DNA of 64,000 nt from Marthasterias glacialis. Its lineage: Eukaryota > Echinodermata > Asteroidea > Forcipulatida > Asteriidae. The notes beneath the pieces were generated by a model. That model did not search any database and was not told the DNA's origin. It saw only the letters and a program-made list of their open reading frames with translations. Of this stretch, positions 40,201-48,200 are shown piece by piece; the first letter of the stretch is position 1, and every line of letters begins with the position of its first letter. The translations under genes and the position numbers were made by a program. The stretch covers positions 4,801,227 through 4,865,226 of the forward strand of contig OU452232.1 in the NCBI GenBank assembly GCA_911728455.2. The letters run 5' to 3'.

Positions 40201-41807
40201 CATGGTCCAGTCAAATATCTGATCTACAAGATCTGTAGCAACACACATGTATCAATGGGGCCCACCGTAAAAACGCATCTGAAGCTGCACCGCACCACAC
40301 ACAAAATTAACGACACTGCTATGCAAATGGTGCCATTGTTTACCATGTAATGAACTTTTCCAGACAATTCAATATCTCAAGAGAAATAGCTCCATCTGAA
40401 ATCCTGCCAAAGTGAAGGAAAAGTCATTTGAAGACCTGCGGAATCACTGATGCTGATTTCGATCGCTGCAATCGTTATAAGCCCAACACAAGAATAAACA
40501 AGGGATGATTTGATAAACATTGTAATTTTGAAAAAAAATGACAGTTATATTCATACCGGCTTATTCTTCTCTTCAAAGCGCTGCAGAACTTTGATTAGAT
40601 ATGGGATGGGCTCGTTTGGTAAATGCTTCACCACTCTCGCCATCAGATCCTGCAAAAACAAATAACGTCACTCAATATTCAGTTCAATATTCAACACTTA
40701 TCGTACTATTTCATTTACATCATTACACAATGGTCTGGACTGGAAGGTTACGTGCATGTATCAAGAACATCCAGCCCCATAAAAAGTGCCGAGACTTGGC
40801 CTAAATAATAGCATAGGGCATGGATACGCAGGATACCAGTCAACGAACACCACAAAGTTCCATTGGTCGTGATTGCCGAGCGCGTGCTGTACAATGTTGC
40901 CATTGTTGGGGGTCGTTGACACAGCTGGTATCATGCGTTGACTGCGTAAAACAATGTTCAAGTCCGGGCATCAGCGAACACGTGATCCCCGCAGTGTTAA
41001 TACGACTTTTTTCAAGTCAGAAAACAGTCGTAACATTTTAGTAATCAAAATGGCGATTGTAACTGTAGGGTTGTCAGAGGCCCTAAAAATCATCGATTTG
41101 GAGGACAGAAAATGATCGTGAGTACAATTAAATGCATTTTAATTTATTACACCATAAACAGAAGACAGCAGGAGAAGACAGTAGGCGAATTTTGAGCAAT
41201 TCTGTTGAGTCTAACTCTAAATAAGGCATTTTTTTAAACAGAGGTGATTTAAATCCTCCTGACCGTTGCAGTTACTACATATTCTTTACTGGGGCGCTAG
41301 TACAACAGATAATGTCAAAATCTCAAAAAAGGAGTACAGCGCCCCAGTTACTCGGTTACTGGGTCTAAATTAGGCTTGTGCGTTTTCGCTACCTTTTCCC
41401 CGAGAGGAATATTAAAAAGGGGAAATAAAGCCCAACATCCATTATAAAAAAATCTGAAAAATCCCTTGGAAAGTGGCAGTCGGATATGGAAACTTTTCCC
41501 ATGGTTGTAGGATCGACAGTACACAAACCCCGAATCGTTACAGTGCAAACAACCATGGGCCCCCTATACTCCTAGAACTATGAGGTTCGTTCCGCTATCG
41601 TCTCGTGGAGACGATAGCGGAACGAACCTCATAGTTCTAGGAGTAGGGCCCCCTATATCCATTTTTCTCGAAATAGGTGCAATTTGCGGACTCTACTTTT
41701 GTCGGTCAGTCGGTCATGTACACGATCATACAGTATCCGATTACCTCAAATAGCGTACTTATCCGATGCTTCTCAAGGTATGTCTGCACTCTCTGTTGGC
41801 TCGCCAT
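13132..41807 (-). CDS. C8orf34: C8orf34-like protein with RIIa domain, 14 exons
   Basis: Fourteen exons from 41807 to 13132 join in phase into 462 codons plus stop. Residues 1-52 form an RIIa-type dimerisation/docking domain (QRVQTYLEKHRI then LPNEPIPYLIKVL), as in the N-terminus of PKA regulatory subunits and vertebrate C8orf34 (VEST-1). Several later blocks also match C8orf34 in order: RPWTANMKK near 88, AMDLL joined to EDADELAFEGVT across exons 7-8, VKVAMCSKCAR at 294-304, DDDFESASQVVGP near 352-364, and HPVWVEPE near 366-373. The function of the vertebrate protein is not established; AKAP-like docking is inferred from the domain only. Most of the rest is low-complexity and probably disordered. 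A possible AATAAA signal (minus strand) lies at 12492-12487. Two minisatellites overlap splice sites of exons 4 and 7. The last two exons are the least certain. Confidence 0.85.
13270..13440 (+). repeat. Dispersed repeat with 'ggtcattgccttggtgccct'
   Basis: Also at 1636-1765 (+) and 42563-42745 (-). No terminal repeats resolved. Confidence 0.6.
13797..13973. mobile_element. MITE in C8orf34 intron 13
   Basis: aacaaaccgttccggc and inverse gccggaacggtctattggtt bound about 175 bp. Confidence 0.65.
14895..15018 (-). CDS. C8orf34: C8orf34-like exon 13
   Basis: Acceptor TTTTTACAG, phase 2 in. It encodes a Ser-rich stretch (SSRELFSSTSHAAGNQSSTY) ending TYRSQTE. The proposed donor GAG|GTTGGT is weak. 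The frame stays open to a TAG at 14747-14745, so reading through to an alternative C-terminus is possible. Confidence 0.5.
15324..15375 (-). CDS. C8orf34: C8orf34-like exon 12 (52 nt)
   Basis: Acceptor TTTTATAG, donor CATGA|GTAAGT, phase 1 to 2. It encodes GSSGPSNTGLKSTMIH. It is supported by both splice sites and phase; I see no conserved motif. Confidence 0.65.
15616..15782. mobile_element. MITE family C, short deletion derivative
   Basis: Only about 167 bp. Both termini (tagaccgattgcgcgatcca and the inverse) remain and nearly all the interior is lost. It lies 52 bp from C8orf34 exon 11. A left-end-only fragment is at 15079-15240. Confidence 0.8.
15834..15861 (-). CDS. C8orf34: C8orf34-like exon 11 (28 nt)
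   Basis: Acceptor CCTTTCAG, donor GAAA|GTAAGT. It encodes RHPVWVEPE, resembling HQPWILPSD in the vertebrate C-terminal half. Phase 0 to 1. Confidence 0.75.
16438..16790. mobile_element. MITE family G
   Basis: cacacatagatccttgtcat and inverse aaatgacaaggatctgtgtg; about 350 bp. Preceded by an inverted ggtgaaat/atttcacc motif at about 16315-16380. It ends about 95 bp below C8orf34 exon 10. Confidence 0.8.
16884..17064 (-). CDS. C8orf34: C8orf34-like exon 10 with a (GGT)6 run
   Basis: Acceptor CTGAGCAG, donor GCCG|GTAATT, phase 2 to 0. It encodes LI, six Gly from a pure GGT run, then a Ser/Asp/Gly-rich stretch ending SDDDFESASQVVGP. The triplet run may vary in length. Confidence 0.85.
18063..18130 (-). 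CDS. C8orf34: C8orf34-like exon 9
   Basis: Acceptor TTCACAG, donor CAAG|GTGAGA, phase 0 to 2. It encodes SMRRRPPPPDPEVKVAMCSK then CA(R). The CxxC-type MCSKCAR segment matches CSRCAR of vertebrate C8orf34. Confidence 0.87.
18280..18790 (-). repeat. Dispersed repeat, about 500 bp
   Basis: The minus strand shares tttgtgccagcggtactctc, the cttgacttgacaatgcc region and the ttccaccattgtttattcat block with 47540-47890 (+) and 39900-40085 (+). No ends defined. Confidence 0.65.
19075..19255 (-). mobile_element. Partial SINE type 1
   Basis: Body and B box (gtgggttcgagtcc on the minus strand) only; head missing. C8orf34 intron. Confidence 0.7.
20158..20305. mobile_element. MITE in C8orf34 intron
   Basis: ggggccactaggtgccagca and inverse tgctgccacctagtgttcc bound about 140 bp. 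Confidence 0.7.
20975..21340 (+). mobile_element. tRNA-derived SINE, type 2
   Basis: Leu-tRNA-like head gtgtcgtggccgagcggtct with ctcaagttctgg (CAA-type anticodon loop) and B box gtgggttcgaatcc. The 3' body differs from type 1 (cacccaggggtataaatgga, gggagctgagaaag) and ends ttattattattatta. Confidence 0.88.
21795..21990. repeat. 39-bp tandem repeat, 5 units, built from a MITE end
   Basis: The unit (gaaatcaacttaaaagctg then aattctcacacccctgtgct) recurs at 21801, 21840, 21879 and onward. The same sequence occurs once as the end of an inverted-repeat element at 59510-59694, so the array looks like local amplification of a transposon terminus. Located in a C8orf34 intron. Confidence 0.85.
22806..22980. 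mobile_element. MITE family D, short copy
   Basis: Inverted ends (cccagtttcgtaaagctgtt ... aacagctttatgaaattggg). It ends about 40 bp downstream of the C8orf34 exon 8 donor. Similar short elements are at 13996-14190 and 29688-29805. Confidence 0.7.
23017..23084 (-). CDS. C8orf34: C8orf34-like exon 8
   Basis: Acceptor TGTTACAG, donor CAAG|GTAATG, phase 1 to 0. It encodes the rest of Glu259 and then DADELAFEGVTNAKKTGHK plus VSK. Confidence 0.85.
23155..23335 (+). mobile_element. Partial SINE type 2 at the edge of the 90-bp array
   Basis: Head gtagtggccgagaggtctag, B box gtgggttcaaatc; body cut about where the minisatellite begins. Confidence 0.78.
23339..24420 (-). repeat. 90-bp minisatellite, 12 units, spanning the 5' splice site of C8orf34 exon 7
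   Basis: Copies of the unit start (ctggtctag...) recur every 90-92 bases from 23339 to 24332. Read on the minus strand, each unit contains the last 41-45 bases of exon 7 (ending GATCTCTTAG), a donor (GTATGA in most units, GTTATG in the two lowest-coordinate ones), and about 46 intron bases with the polyG run TGGGGGTAAAC. The polyG is 6 instead of 5 in at least two units, which shifts frame. Units are nearly identical, so the expansion is recent. The array borders a partial SINE at 23155-23335. Confidence 0.95.
24358..24524 (-). CDS. C8orf34: C8orf34-like exon 7, ending in a 90-bp tandem repeat
   Basis: Acceptor CTTTGCGCAG, phase 2 in. It encodes a Lys/Gln/Ala-rich helix and ends DQAGYEEAMDLL at the donor TTAG|GTATGA, phase 1. 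Joined to exon 8 this reads AMDLL-EDADELAFEGVT, matching the AMELLEDLNDLRMEGVT block known in vertebrate C8orf34, which supports this donor over later copies. The last 41-45 bases and the first 46 or so intron bases form the tandem unit that continues to about 23339. Confidence 0.8.
24555..25125 (-). repeat. Degenerate tandem array of a roughly 117-bp unit
   Basis: Four to five diverged copies of a unit containing ccctcctactgtctgaccat, a tcaatatca core and tatgccagcctgcaatatg. It is related to the arrays at 11160-11400 and 44157-44430. Confidence 0.8.
25233..25697. mobile_element. MITE, about 465 bp
   Basis: Left end ttaaagggcccatgaa, right end ttcatgggacctttaa. It ends about 50 bp from C8orf34 exon 6. 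Confidence 0.75.
25745..25928 (-). CDS. C8orf34: C8orf34-like exon 6
   Basis: Acceptor TGAATTAG, donor AACT|GTAAGT, phase 1 to 2. It encodes AKQWAVSDDENSPPPPRR followed by a Glu/Gln-rich helix (EEQENQLLQEEMSAAKLQRK). Confidence 0.85.
26602..26703 (-). CDS. C8orf34: C8orf34-like exon 5
   Basis: Acceptor CTCACAG, donor AAGA|GTAAGA, phase 1 to 1. It encodes a Lys/Ser/Thr-rich stretch (RKSKKESDSTKKRTTSTSDT) and then DVEHLFKKGAEKK. Confidence 0.8.
27058..27395 (+). repeat. Dispersed repeat family F in a C8orf34 intron
   Basis: agcattggtaactgtcaatg ... ccatctttataccatgtaag; colinear with 9572-9890. Confidence 0.75.
27400..30830. other. C8orf34 intron 4, upper part
   Basis: Apart from the small inverted element at 27888 and a MITE at 29688-29805, I see no exon or known repeat. 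29110-29430 has several diverged copies of a gtttcctgatcaggaaactt motif, a local imperfect repeat. 30600-30840 has three taaagtg-type copies (tatcctaggataaagtg). Confidence 0.55.
27888..28008. mobile_element. Small inverted-repeat element
   Basis: gttcgaatcgaaggcttcgg near 27892 pairs with the inverse of tagccgaaggaaacttgatt near 28000, arms about 33 bp. It explains part of the overlapping open frames at 27552-27934 on both strands. Confidence 0.6.
30833..31127. mobile_element. MITE family H
   Basis: ttaacacgttgactgccg and cggcagtcaacgtgttaa are exact inverse 18-mers bounding about 295 bp. It contains repeated tacgag/ctcgta motifs. Confidence 0.85.
31165..31619 (+). mobile_element. MITE family A, complete copy
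   Basis: Terminal inverted repeat tagaccgatccattaagccc at both ends, about 25 bp, length about 455 bp. Located in a C8orf34 intron. It is the reference copy for family A. Confidence 0.88.
32044..32142 (-). CDS. C8orf34: C8orf34-like exon 4
   Basis: The acceptor ATTGTATCGTAG lies in the first, diverged copy of a 103-bp tandem unit. Donor GAAG|GTGAGA. It encodes LPGMGEDRGYNRPWTANMKK onward to DDSQE. The segment RPWTANMKK resembles the conserved KPWQLNAKK block of vertebrate C8orf34. The first 36 exon bases are repeated upstream about 14 more times. Confidence 0.85.
32110..33600 (-). repeat. 103-bp minisatellite, about 15 units, spanning the 3' splice site of C8orf34 exon 4
   Basis: The string accaggcagggct recurs every 103-104 bases from about 32130 to 33574. 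On the minus strand each unit has a pyrimidine-rich stretch, an acceptor (GTGTCATAG or GTGTCTTAG), and the first 36 or so bases of exon 4, then G-rich DNA. The copy that joins the full exon is the lowest-coordinate one (acceptor at 32143), with slightly diverged sequence. Period 103 is not a multiple of 3. Confidence 0.95.
34028..34278. mobile_element. MITE family D
   Basis: gggcccaatttcatggctct and its inverse gcagagccatgaaattggg bound about 250 bp. In a C8orf34 intron. Confidence 0.8.
34555..34932. mobile_element. MITE family G, second copy
   Basis: Same termini; preceded at 34431-34500 by the same ggtgaaatct ... agatttcacc module, so module and MITE form a shared composite. Confidence 0.8.
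35135..35425 (+). mobile_element. tRNA-derived SINE, type 2
   Basis: ctcaagttctgatgg core, B box gggttcgaatcc, body cacccgggagtaaatgggta to gggagctgagatgg. Confidence 0.82.
35422..35781. mobile_element. MITE family E, second copy
   Basis: Same termini (ggccccagctcaacattggt and inverse), about 360 bp, interior similar to 9891-10198 in opposite orientation. Confidence 0.82.
36614..37198. mobile_element. MITE family D split by a SINE
   Basis: The left end cccaattccatatagctgct and right end gctgtgaaattgag flank a SINE at 36752-37158. The SINE therefore inserted after the MITE. Confidence 0.7.
36752..37158 (+). mobile_element. tRNA-derived SINE, type 1, full length
   Basis: Head gcgtcatggccaagtggtca, B box gtgggttcgagtcctgg, body with gaccttcggatggg-like block and tail actatataaaaactaatta then a (tac)n/(tat)n run. 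Inserted in a family D MITE. Confidence 0.88.
37322..37517. mobile_element. MITE family B, second copy
   Basis: Ends actaatccgagcagctcgtt and its inverse near cataaacgagcgctgg. The interior is GC-rich and palindromic. Confidence 0.7.
38847..38913 (-). CDS. C8orf34: C8orf34-like exon 3
   Basis: Acceptor TTTTTGCAG, donor GCAT|GTAAGT, phase 0 to 1. It encodes SEHKFGSTVPVMKKSPGTWA plus two Ala. The single leftover T joins CC of exon 4 to give Ser75. Confidence 0.8.
39462..39634. mobile_element. MITE family I
   Basis: atagaccttatgcattgacg and inverse tgacgtcatgtgcataaggt; about 172 bp, in a C8orf34 intron. Confidence 0.8.
39640..40556. other. C8orf34 intron 2, no exon seen
   Basis: Contains the dispersed repeat at 39900-40085; the rest is unassigned. 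Confidence 0.5.
40557..40649 (-). CDS. C8orf34: C8orf34-like exon 2
   Basis: The acceptor is TTTTTGCAG and the donor CCG|GTATGA. It encodes 31 residues from DLMARVVKHL, completing the RIIa domain, phase 0 to 0. Confidence 0.9.
41567..41645. mobile_element. 79-bp element made only of two inverted termini
   Basis: Two perfect 38-bp inverted arms are separated by gtg. The arms equal the end of the 665-bp foldback element at 6265 (one base different). It is flanked by gggcccccta on both sides, a 10-bp target duplication. It lies in C8orf34 intron 1, about 100 bp from exon 1. Confidence 0.92.
41745..41807 (-). CDS. C8orf34: C8orf34-like exon 1
   Basis: ATG at 41807-41805. It encodes 21 residues starting MASQQRVQTYLEK and ending TLFE. 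Donor GAG|GTAATC, phase 0. Confidence 0.9.
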
Positions 41808-42189
41808 TTCATATGACAGCAAAATTGTCTTCTCCGCTATGGGTAAAGTCAAATAAATAAGATTTTCTTTTTATCACAAATCGACCAAAATGACTCCCCC
41901 AACTCTCCCTGTGACCACCAGTGAAGGAAATTATTCGTACACATACCATCAGAGGGCGCCATTCACGGTCATTGTTGAATAGTTGCATAACTATTGTTGA
42001 TCATCTCACAATGACACATGACCTCAGCAGACGGCTAAAAGGGACAAAGTCGGTCAGTCTAAAATAGCCGTAGTTTGTTAATATGATTCGTGGATGTACA
42101 GTAGTACATTAGGAATTAAGCAGTTGATTTGAATTTTTTTTTAAGCGAAGGTACCTTCAAAGTTGCCTGATAAATAAAAACTGTTTCGG
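41808..42189. promoter_or_regulatory. Shared divergent promoter region of C8orf34 homologue and ADA
   Basis: Only about 380 bp separates the minus-strand start codon of the C8orf34 homologue from the proposed ADA start codon on the plus strand. I saw no obvious repeat here, unlike nearly all surrounding non-coding DNA. No TATA box is placed with confidence. The extent depends on the tentative ADA exon 1. Confidence 0.45.
41946..41959 (+). promoter_or_regulatory. CTCF-like motif
   Basis: CCATCAGAGGGCGC fits the animal CTCF core CCASYAGRKGGCRS with one mismatch. It sits in the divergent promoter interval. This is a motif match only. Confidence 0.3.
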
Positions 42190-42246
42190 ATGGCTGTAGA
42201 AGACACACGTCAAATGCAAGCAACATGGACTTCACCTCTGCCAAAG
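42190..42246 (+). CDS. ADA: ADA exon 1 (tentative start)
   Basis: The open frame MAVEDTRQMQATWTSPLPK ends in phase 0 with PK, exactly where human ADA has PK before VELHVHLDG. The donor AAG|GTTTTA is weak. No better upstream exon was found between C8orf34 exon 1 and ADA exon 2, so this start is a proposal. Confidence 0.45.
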
Positions 42247-45200
42247 GTTTTAAAATTTAACAACAGTTTGTTTTGATTGGATTTCGAGAGTTGTGGTGAT
42301 CATGCTGTGTTACCGTTGCCAAGTTAGTTTTGCTATAAATCGTAATGCTTGATCCTCCCTGACGGTCGAAGACCGGAAGGCTTTTAGTTAGACGGCTGGG
42401 GTTACTAGATCATCACAACTACGGAACACAATCAATGGTTTTAACAATGAATCATCCTTCATTATTGTTCTTAATGTTTGAATCGTGTCCACTTGTGCTG
42501 ACTGTAGATAGGCACTTCAAAAACTGAATTGATTGGGTGTCTATTAATATTATCATTAAGCAGGGCCTGATGTTTGCTCTTGTTTTAAGGGCAAGGCATT
42601 TTTTTCTTAGTACTATTTTAAAAGGGCAACTCATGAGGTAAATAAATGTAATTATCCACTCCAGAACATTTCAAGGGGCATCAAATCAAGACAATGACCA
42701 GGAGGTCATTGCCTCCATTGCCTCCGTGGAGTATAGGCCTGATTTAATGTGAGCAAAGCTCCAGGTCCAAGTTCATTTTAACTGGCCATGGGTGTCGAGG
42801 AAGGGCAACCCTTCCCCCACTCCCGCAATTCAACTTGTGTGCCTCTCTCTCATTGACTTTGTTGACAGCAGACTTACCAGTGAATCTATTAGATATCTTG
42901 AGGAAGATCGTTCCAGAGAGAAGATCCAGCACATGCGAATGAACGATGAATGAATGGTTTGATACAGCGAAAGACAGGTCTTTGGGATGACCGTCTTGCA
43001 TTTGTTTTTACAAGATGTGCCACAGCATTTTGAACCCGCTGTAAACGATTGAATTAATTGTTATGTAAGCCCAAAAGTAAAGAATTACAGTTCTCAAGAC
43101 TAATTACGATTGGGATGTTTGCTTTGTACTTCTTCAGGTTGAGCTTCATATACATTTAGAAGGTGCAGTCAGACCCTCAACAATATGGGACCTTGCCAAG
43201 TAAGTTGTGATTGCCATTCCAGCAGTTGTGGGCACTACCAGCTCTCACCCATTTGCTGCCTGATACGTGGCAGAGTTTTTGTCACCGGCGGTGGCGTTTA
43301 AGATTTTTACGCTACCCAACTGGTCCCCTGTAGGTTATGTATTCACGAGATGTGCACCAGTGAATATCAACAAAAAGATTGGTGCCTATCTCATTTCATG
43401 TGGTTTATCAAGGCAGATATCATTAGATACTATGCAAAATCTCAGTGTGACGTGTGCGAATGGGAGCAAATTATGGGGGGAAAAAACCTGTTTTTATATA
43501 TTATAAGTTATCACACAAGCGCGAGTGAAATACAGGAAAATATAGCGCTTCTTCATCCCATATCCCACGAGGCCAAAGGCTGATTGGGATATGGGACGCA
43601 GACGAGCTATATTTTCCCCCATTTCATGAGTGTGAGTGTGGTAACAAATTTATCTTCCAGTCAACTGGAAGATGATACATCTTGAGCATTATTTGATGAA
43701 GAGCAAAACGTGCAACAGACTTTAAAATAGTGTGTGGATTTGACATTTTCTCGACAGACAAACAAAACATTTTGTTGCTTACGTCCCTTTTACTAATGGG
43801 ACCAACTACTGTATGTTCCCGACAAATAAGAGTAAGGCCTTACGCCCTATTGCTGAGTACACTGCAATATATGCTAGGTTTTATATGTATCATCAGTGAT
43901 CAAAAGTGAACTGTTTTGTTTAACAGGAAGAGTGGTGTAGAGATGCCTGGCAGCGATGCGGAAGAGTTGGCTCGCTACATCAGGAACTTCAAAATGGGAA
44001 GCCTCTCCAAGTTCCTACAGACGTTCAATATCATTCTGCCTGTTTTAGTGTAAGTCTTTTGCAAAAGAAGTCGCGGCAAATTTAACGGTCCTTGACTTGG
44101 AATTTCTCCAGTTTAAACTCTAAAGTATGCCCATACAAACAATTTTGACACAGAAAAACCACAATGGATGATATTGAATGGTCAGAAAGAAGGAGGGTTG
44201 ACTGTATACTGTGTAGATGCTTTCATCACATAATATACTGTTTTGCTGGCGTAGTTTATCGATCATTCAAAACCACAGTGGATGATATTGAATGGTCAGA
44301 TAGTAGGAGGGTTGACTGTGTACTGTGTAGATGCTCTCATCACATGATATCATACTGTAGGCTGGCATAGTTTATTGATCATTAAAAACCACAGTGGATG
44401 ATATTGAATGTCAGACAGTAGGAGGGTTGACTCCTATTCAGTGCAATGACAACAATTGCAAATGTGTTTGAACAATTTTCATTTCTATGTTTTGCCCTAG
44501 TGCTGAGAAAGATGCCATTAAACGCGCTTCCTACGAGCTCTGTGAAGACAAAGCTAAAGAAGGGGTGGTATACTTTGAGTTGCGCTTCAGCCCCCACCTT
44601 CTCGCCAACTGCGGAATCGCGTGGTTGAGTTTCAAAGTGGAGAAGAGGCTACCGATTCGAACTGTGATGCAGAGCGTGATTGAAGGGATCGAGGCAGGCC
44701 AGCGAGACTTCAACATAAAGACCCGGCTGATCCTCTGCATGACAAAACACGAACCTGGTCAATTGTCTTAACCCTCTCCTTACCAAATTGTTTGAACAGA
44801 ATAATGATAAAATTTATATAGCACCTAATTATGCGATGCCTCAGAGCGCTTTTGAATAAAACAATAACAGAGCTAAATAAAACTTGAAGGGGAGGGGTTA
44901 CCAGCACGATTCAACCTTGGCCAAGATCCTCAGCATCTGGCCATAGCAATACGAAACATTAAAAATGAGCCATCTCGACTAACAGACTACAAATTAGCAA
45001 CTGCTTTAAACAAATGAGTTTTAAGACGCCACTTGAAGGACTTAACAGAGGTAGCTTGGCGGACATTTAGTGGGAGGGAGTTAGCAATTTAGCTTCTCAG
45101 CTGCCAGTAAGGATGGATAGCCTCCCAAATTATTATTGTTATTATAATTTGAACAGGATTAGTAGATTGAGTTTGAGACCTGAATGAGCTTCTCATCCTA

Positions 45201-48200
45201 TAAACATCGTAGTGTTGTTTTGTCAAAGCCTCAAAGTTTATGTTTCTGCTGTGATTTCTTCCACAGGATGGGCTGCGGAATGTCTACAAATGGCCAAGGA
45301 ATTCAGCAACGCTGTCGTTGCCATAGATATAGGAGGAGAAGAAAATCTACCACTCGATCCAGAAATAGTCAGAGTTTATCAGGTAAATTGTTTGGAAAAA
45401 GCACAATTTATTTATTTTTTTTGGGGGGCGGAAAAAAAGACTCAGAATTTGATTGAAAAACCTTAACTGGCCTGCTTGCAGTTTGGTAGTCTGAGGCTAA
45501 GATTCTATACAAAGACCAAGGCTGAGACCAAAATGTCAGGGTCTGAAAATGAGGCTTGGAGGTTTCAGACGGAGGTCCATATGATCTGAAACTCAGACTG
45601 TGACCCAAAGAAATGACACTAAACCGAGCATCTTAAAACATTGGGTAAGGATTGTGCATCTACGTTTATTTTTCTTGAAAGGGTAAACGGAACTTGTTAC
45701 TCCCGTTTAACTGTTTCGACGTAAAATACCAATCAATTAAGCTCTGCCCTTGCTGTATTGACCAACCACAGACGTGATTGCACAGCCGAAAGTCTGACAA
45801 AAGTTCGACAAACACCCTGGTGCATATGGTGCACGTGCACAATGGGCGGGGCTCAATGGATCAGTCTATTACAGTTCAAATTGAGAACCGGAACTACGGT
45901 GCGGGGTACCAATGATTGTCGGTGCTAGCTCTCTATTCCAGGCATGCAACTTTTCAGCGGATCAGCTGATTTCCTCTGTACAAAGTTATGTGTGTTTGGC
46001 TATTTCCTCGTTTTTTGAAATTTCAAAGTTGCATGCCTGCTATTCTGTGTGTATTTTGAGCCCACCTGTAAAGGAGGAGGGGATGTCACATTCTCCAGAA
46101 TTAAAAATAAAACACTAGACCCAGTCTTGATAGTCACTAAACCGCAGTGTGGCATCACATCCCATGTGTGCTCAGTGCCTTTGGGTTTTTTCTTTTTTTC
46201 GGTGTACACAACAAAGATTAAGATGAGACACATTCCCGACCAACAAAAGGGAAGTCAAGCGTTCTGTCTGGATAGTGTCTGGGGCTACCTTTTTAAAAAT
46301 AAAATAGAAAGTACATGAAGTAACAATTTTCCTTTATGTATTGGAGTGTGCTCGACGATGGTCACTCAAAATTATTACCATCATTCAAAAGCTTTAATAC
46401 AGAAACTGATTGTTCTGACGAGACCTTGAGTCTTTGCGAGACACATAGAAAGGCAACTGAAAGTAGTTCTTGAATACATAAATCTTTAAAGAAAAACTAG
46501 CTCATTGCAACTCCTATAGGCTTCTGCCAATTGTTGGGGCCAGTTTGTGTGAAGTGGGCGTTGTTAATAATGGAATTACGCCACAATAGACCGATCCATT
46601 AAGCCCATCCCCCCCCCCCACCTTAGCAACTGCCTAGTAACAGCACATGGCGTGACTTTCTTGCCACGATCGCAGCAGTGGTTCGATTGCAGCCACACAC
46701 ACGTATCGGATACACACACGTACATGGTTTTCGTGAACGGTGTGGATTTAGTTTCGTGGCCTTTTTAGCAGTGCTTTGAGTCCAAAGAACAATGCAGACA
46801 GGAACACTGTTTAACCACTTTTACACGACTGTACAAGGACCACTACTGTGGGATTTGCACCACCAGAAATACAAAAAATTAAAACAAAACTAAACAAAAG
46901 TTAGCAAAGCTGTGTGTGCAGTTGTATGTCAATACAATGGCAGTGGTTTGTTTACTTTTCTGATGGGATTTTTAACGTGTCGGGCCTTTGTCGGACTTCA
47001 GTGCCGTTGTCAAGGCTGTGATTGGTCAATACAATAGTAGACGGGGCCTAAGGGATCTGTCCATTGTTGGGGCCAGTGGGCGTGTTTAATAGTGGAATTA
47101 CGCCACACTAATGAAGAGGGTAGTGATTCACCATTTTTTTTATCCAATCACCAGGAAGCTGAGCGATGTGGTATTCATCGTACTGTACATGCTGGGGAAG
47201 CTGGGCCGGCTAGTCATGTCAAGGAAGCCATAGAAGTGCTCCATGCAGAAAGGATTGGGCACGGGTATCACTGTCTGGGTGATGAGAATGTTTACCAGGT
47301 AAATTGTCAACCAGTTGTTGCCAGACGGCGTGTATTCACGCCAATATTGTCCGAGCCAGCAAACAGGTGACAATTAGACACGCCATTGTGTAAAATCGGA
47401 ATACCGGAACAAAGGGCACCTGGATATTTTGTTTTGGAACTAGTAATGTGCAGTGCTTCATTTCACCCACATAAACAGGACAGATGGTCTTGAATATTGC
47501 ACCGTTTTTCGACCATTATGCGGGGTAATTGTGTAATCCCCGATTCCAGACCTTTGTCCTTTTGTTCTAAGAAGAGGATTACGAGACATTGAGAGGCTTC
47601 CACCATTGTTTATTCATTGTATTTCGGCTCAATGGAGGTAAGTCAGAGTGAGCCAGCAATCGAGCCATGGTTCCGGGTTGAGTGCCACTCCTATGCCGTA
47701 GCTGACGGCCGAGGTTTTGCAATACACGCTGCATGAATTTGACATTTTCTCGGTCGAGGAAAACAAAAGTTATGGTTCAGTAAAGAAACTCTTTGTTCTT
47801 TTGGCTTTATCAAGTCAAGGTTTTTTTGTGCCAGTGTTACTCTCAAAGAAAAATAATGCCAGGGGGACAGAAAAAAAAGGGAAGAATCCAGGCAGCAACT
47901 GGTTAAGCAAGACACCTAACCATTATTGCTTCGTCCTTCGGATGGGTCGTAAAGCCGCAGGTCTTGCGTGTTATGTAATGCACATGTGAAAGAACCCAGT
48001 TACACTTATCATTACGAGAAGGGGTTCGCCCGGTGTTTTTTGGGCATGGTTGGCTGCATTAAGTTTGCATCACAGCACCTTGTAAACCTTTACAAGGTGC
48101 TAAACGTATGGGTCTTATAATTCCAAACATAGCTCTAAATACCTGCACAAAAATAATAAGTGCTTTGGGATGCTCTTCGAGTTTGAAAAGCACTACAATG

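Noticed and set aside
42744..43001. 85-codon minus-strand open frame near ADA exon 2
   Set aside because: I suspected a reverse-transcriptase remnant but could not find conserved residues; left unassigned.
44487..44771. Stand-alone 94-residue ADA-like gene or truncated ADA pseudogene
   Set aside because: It is exon 4 of an intact nine-exon ADA gene; the stop after it is intronic.
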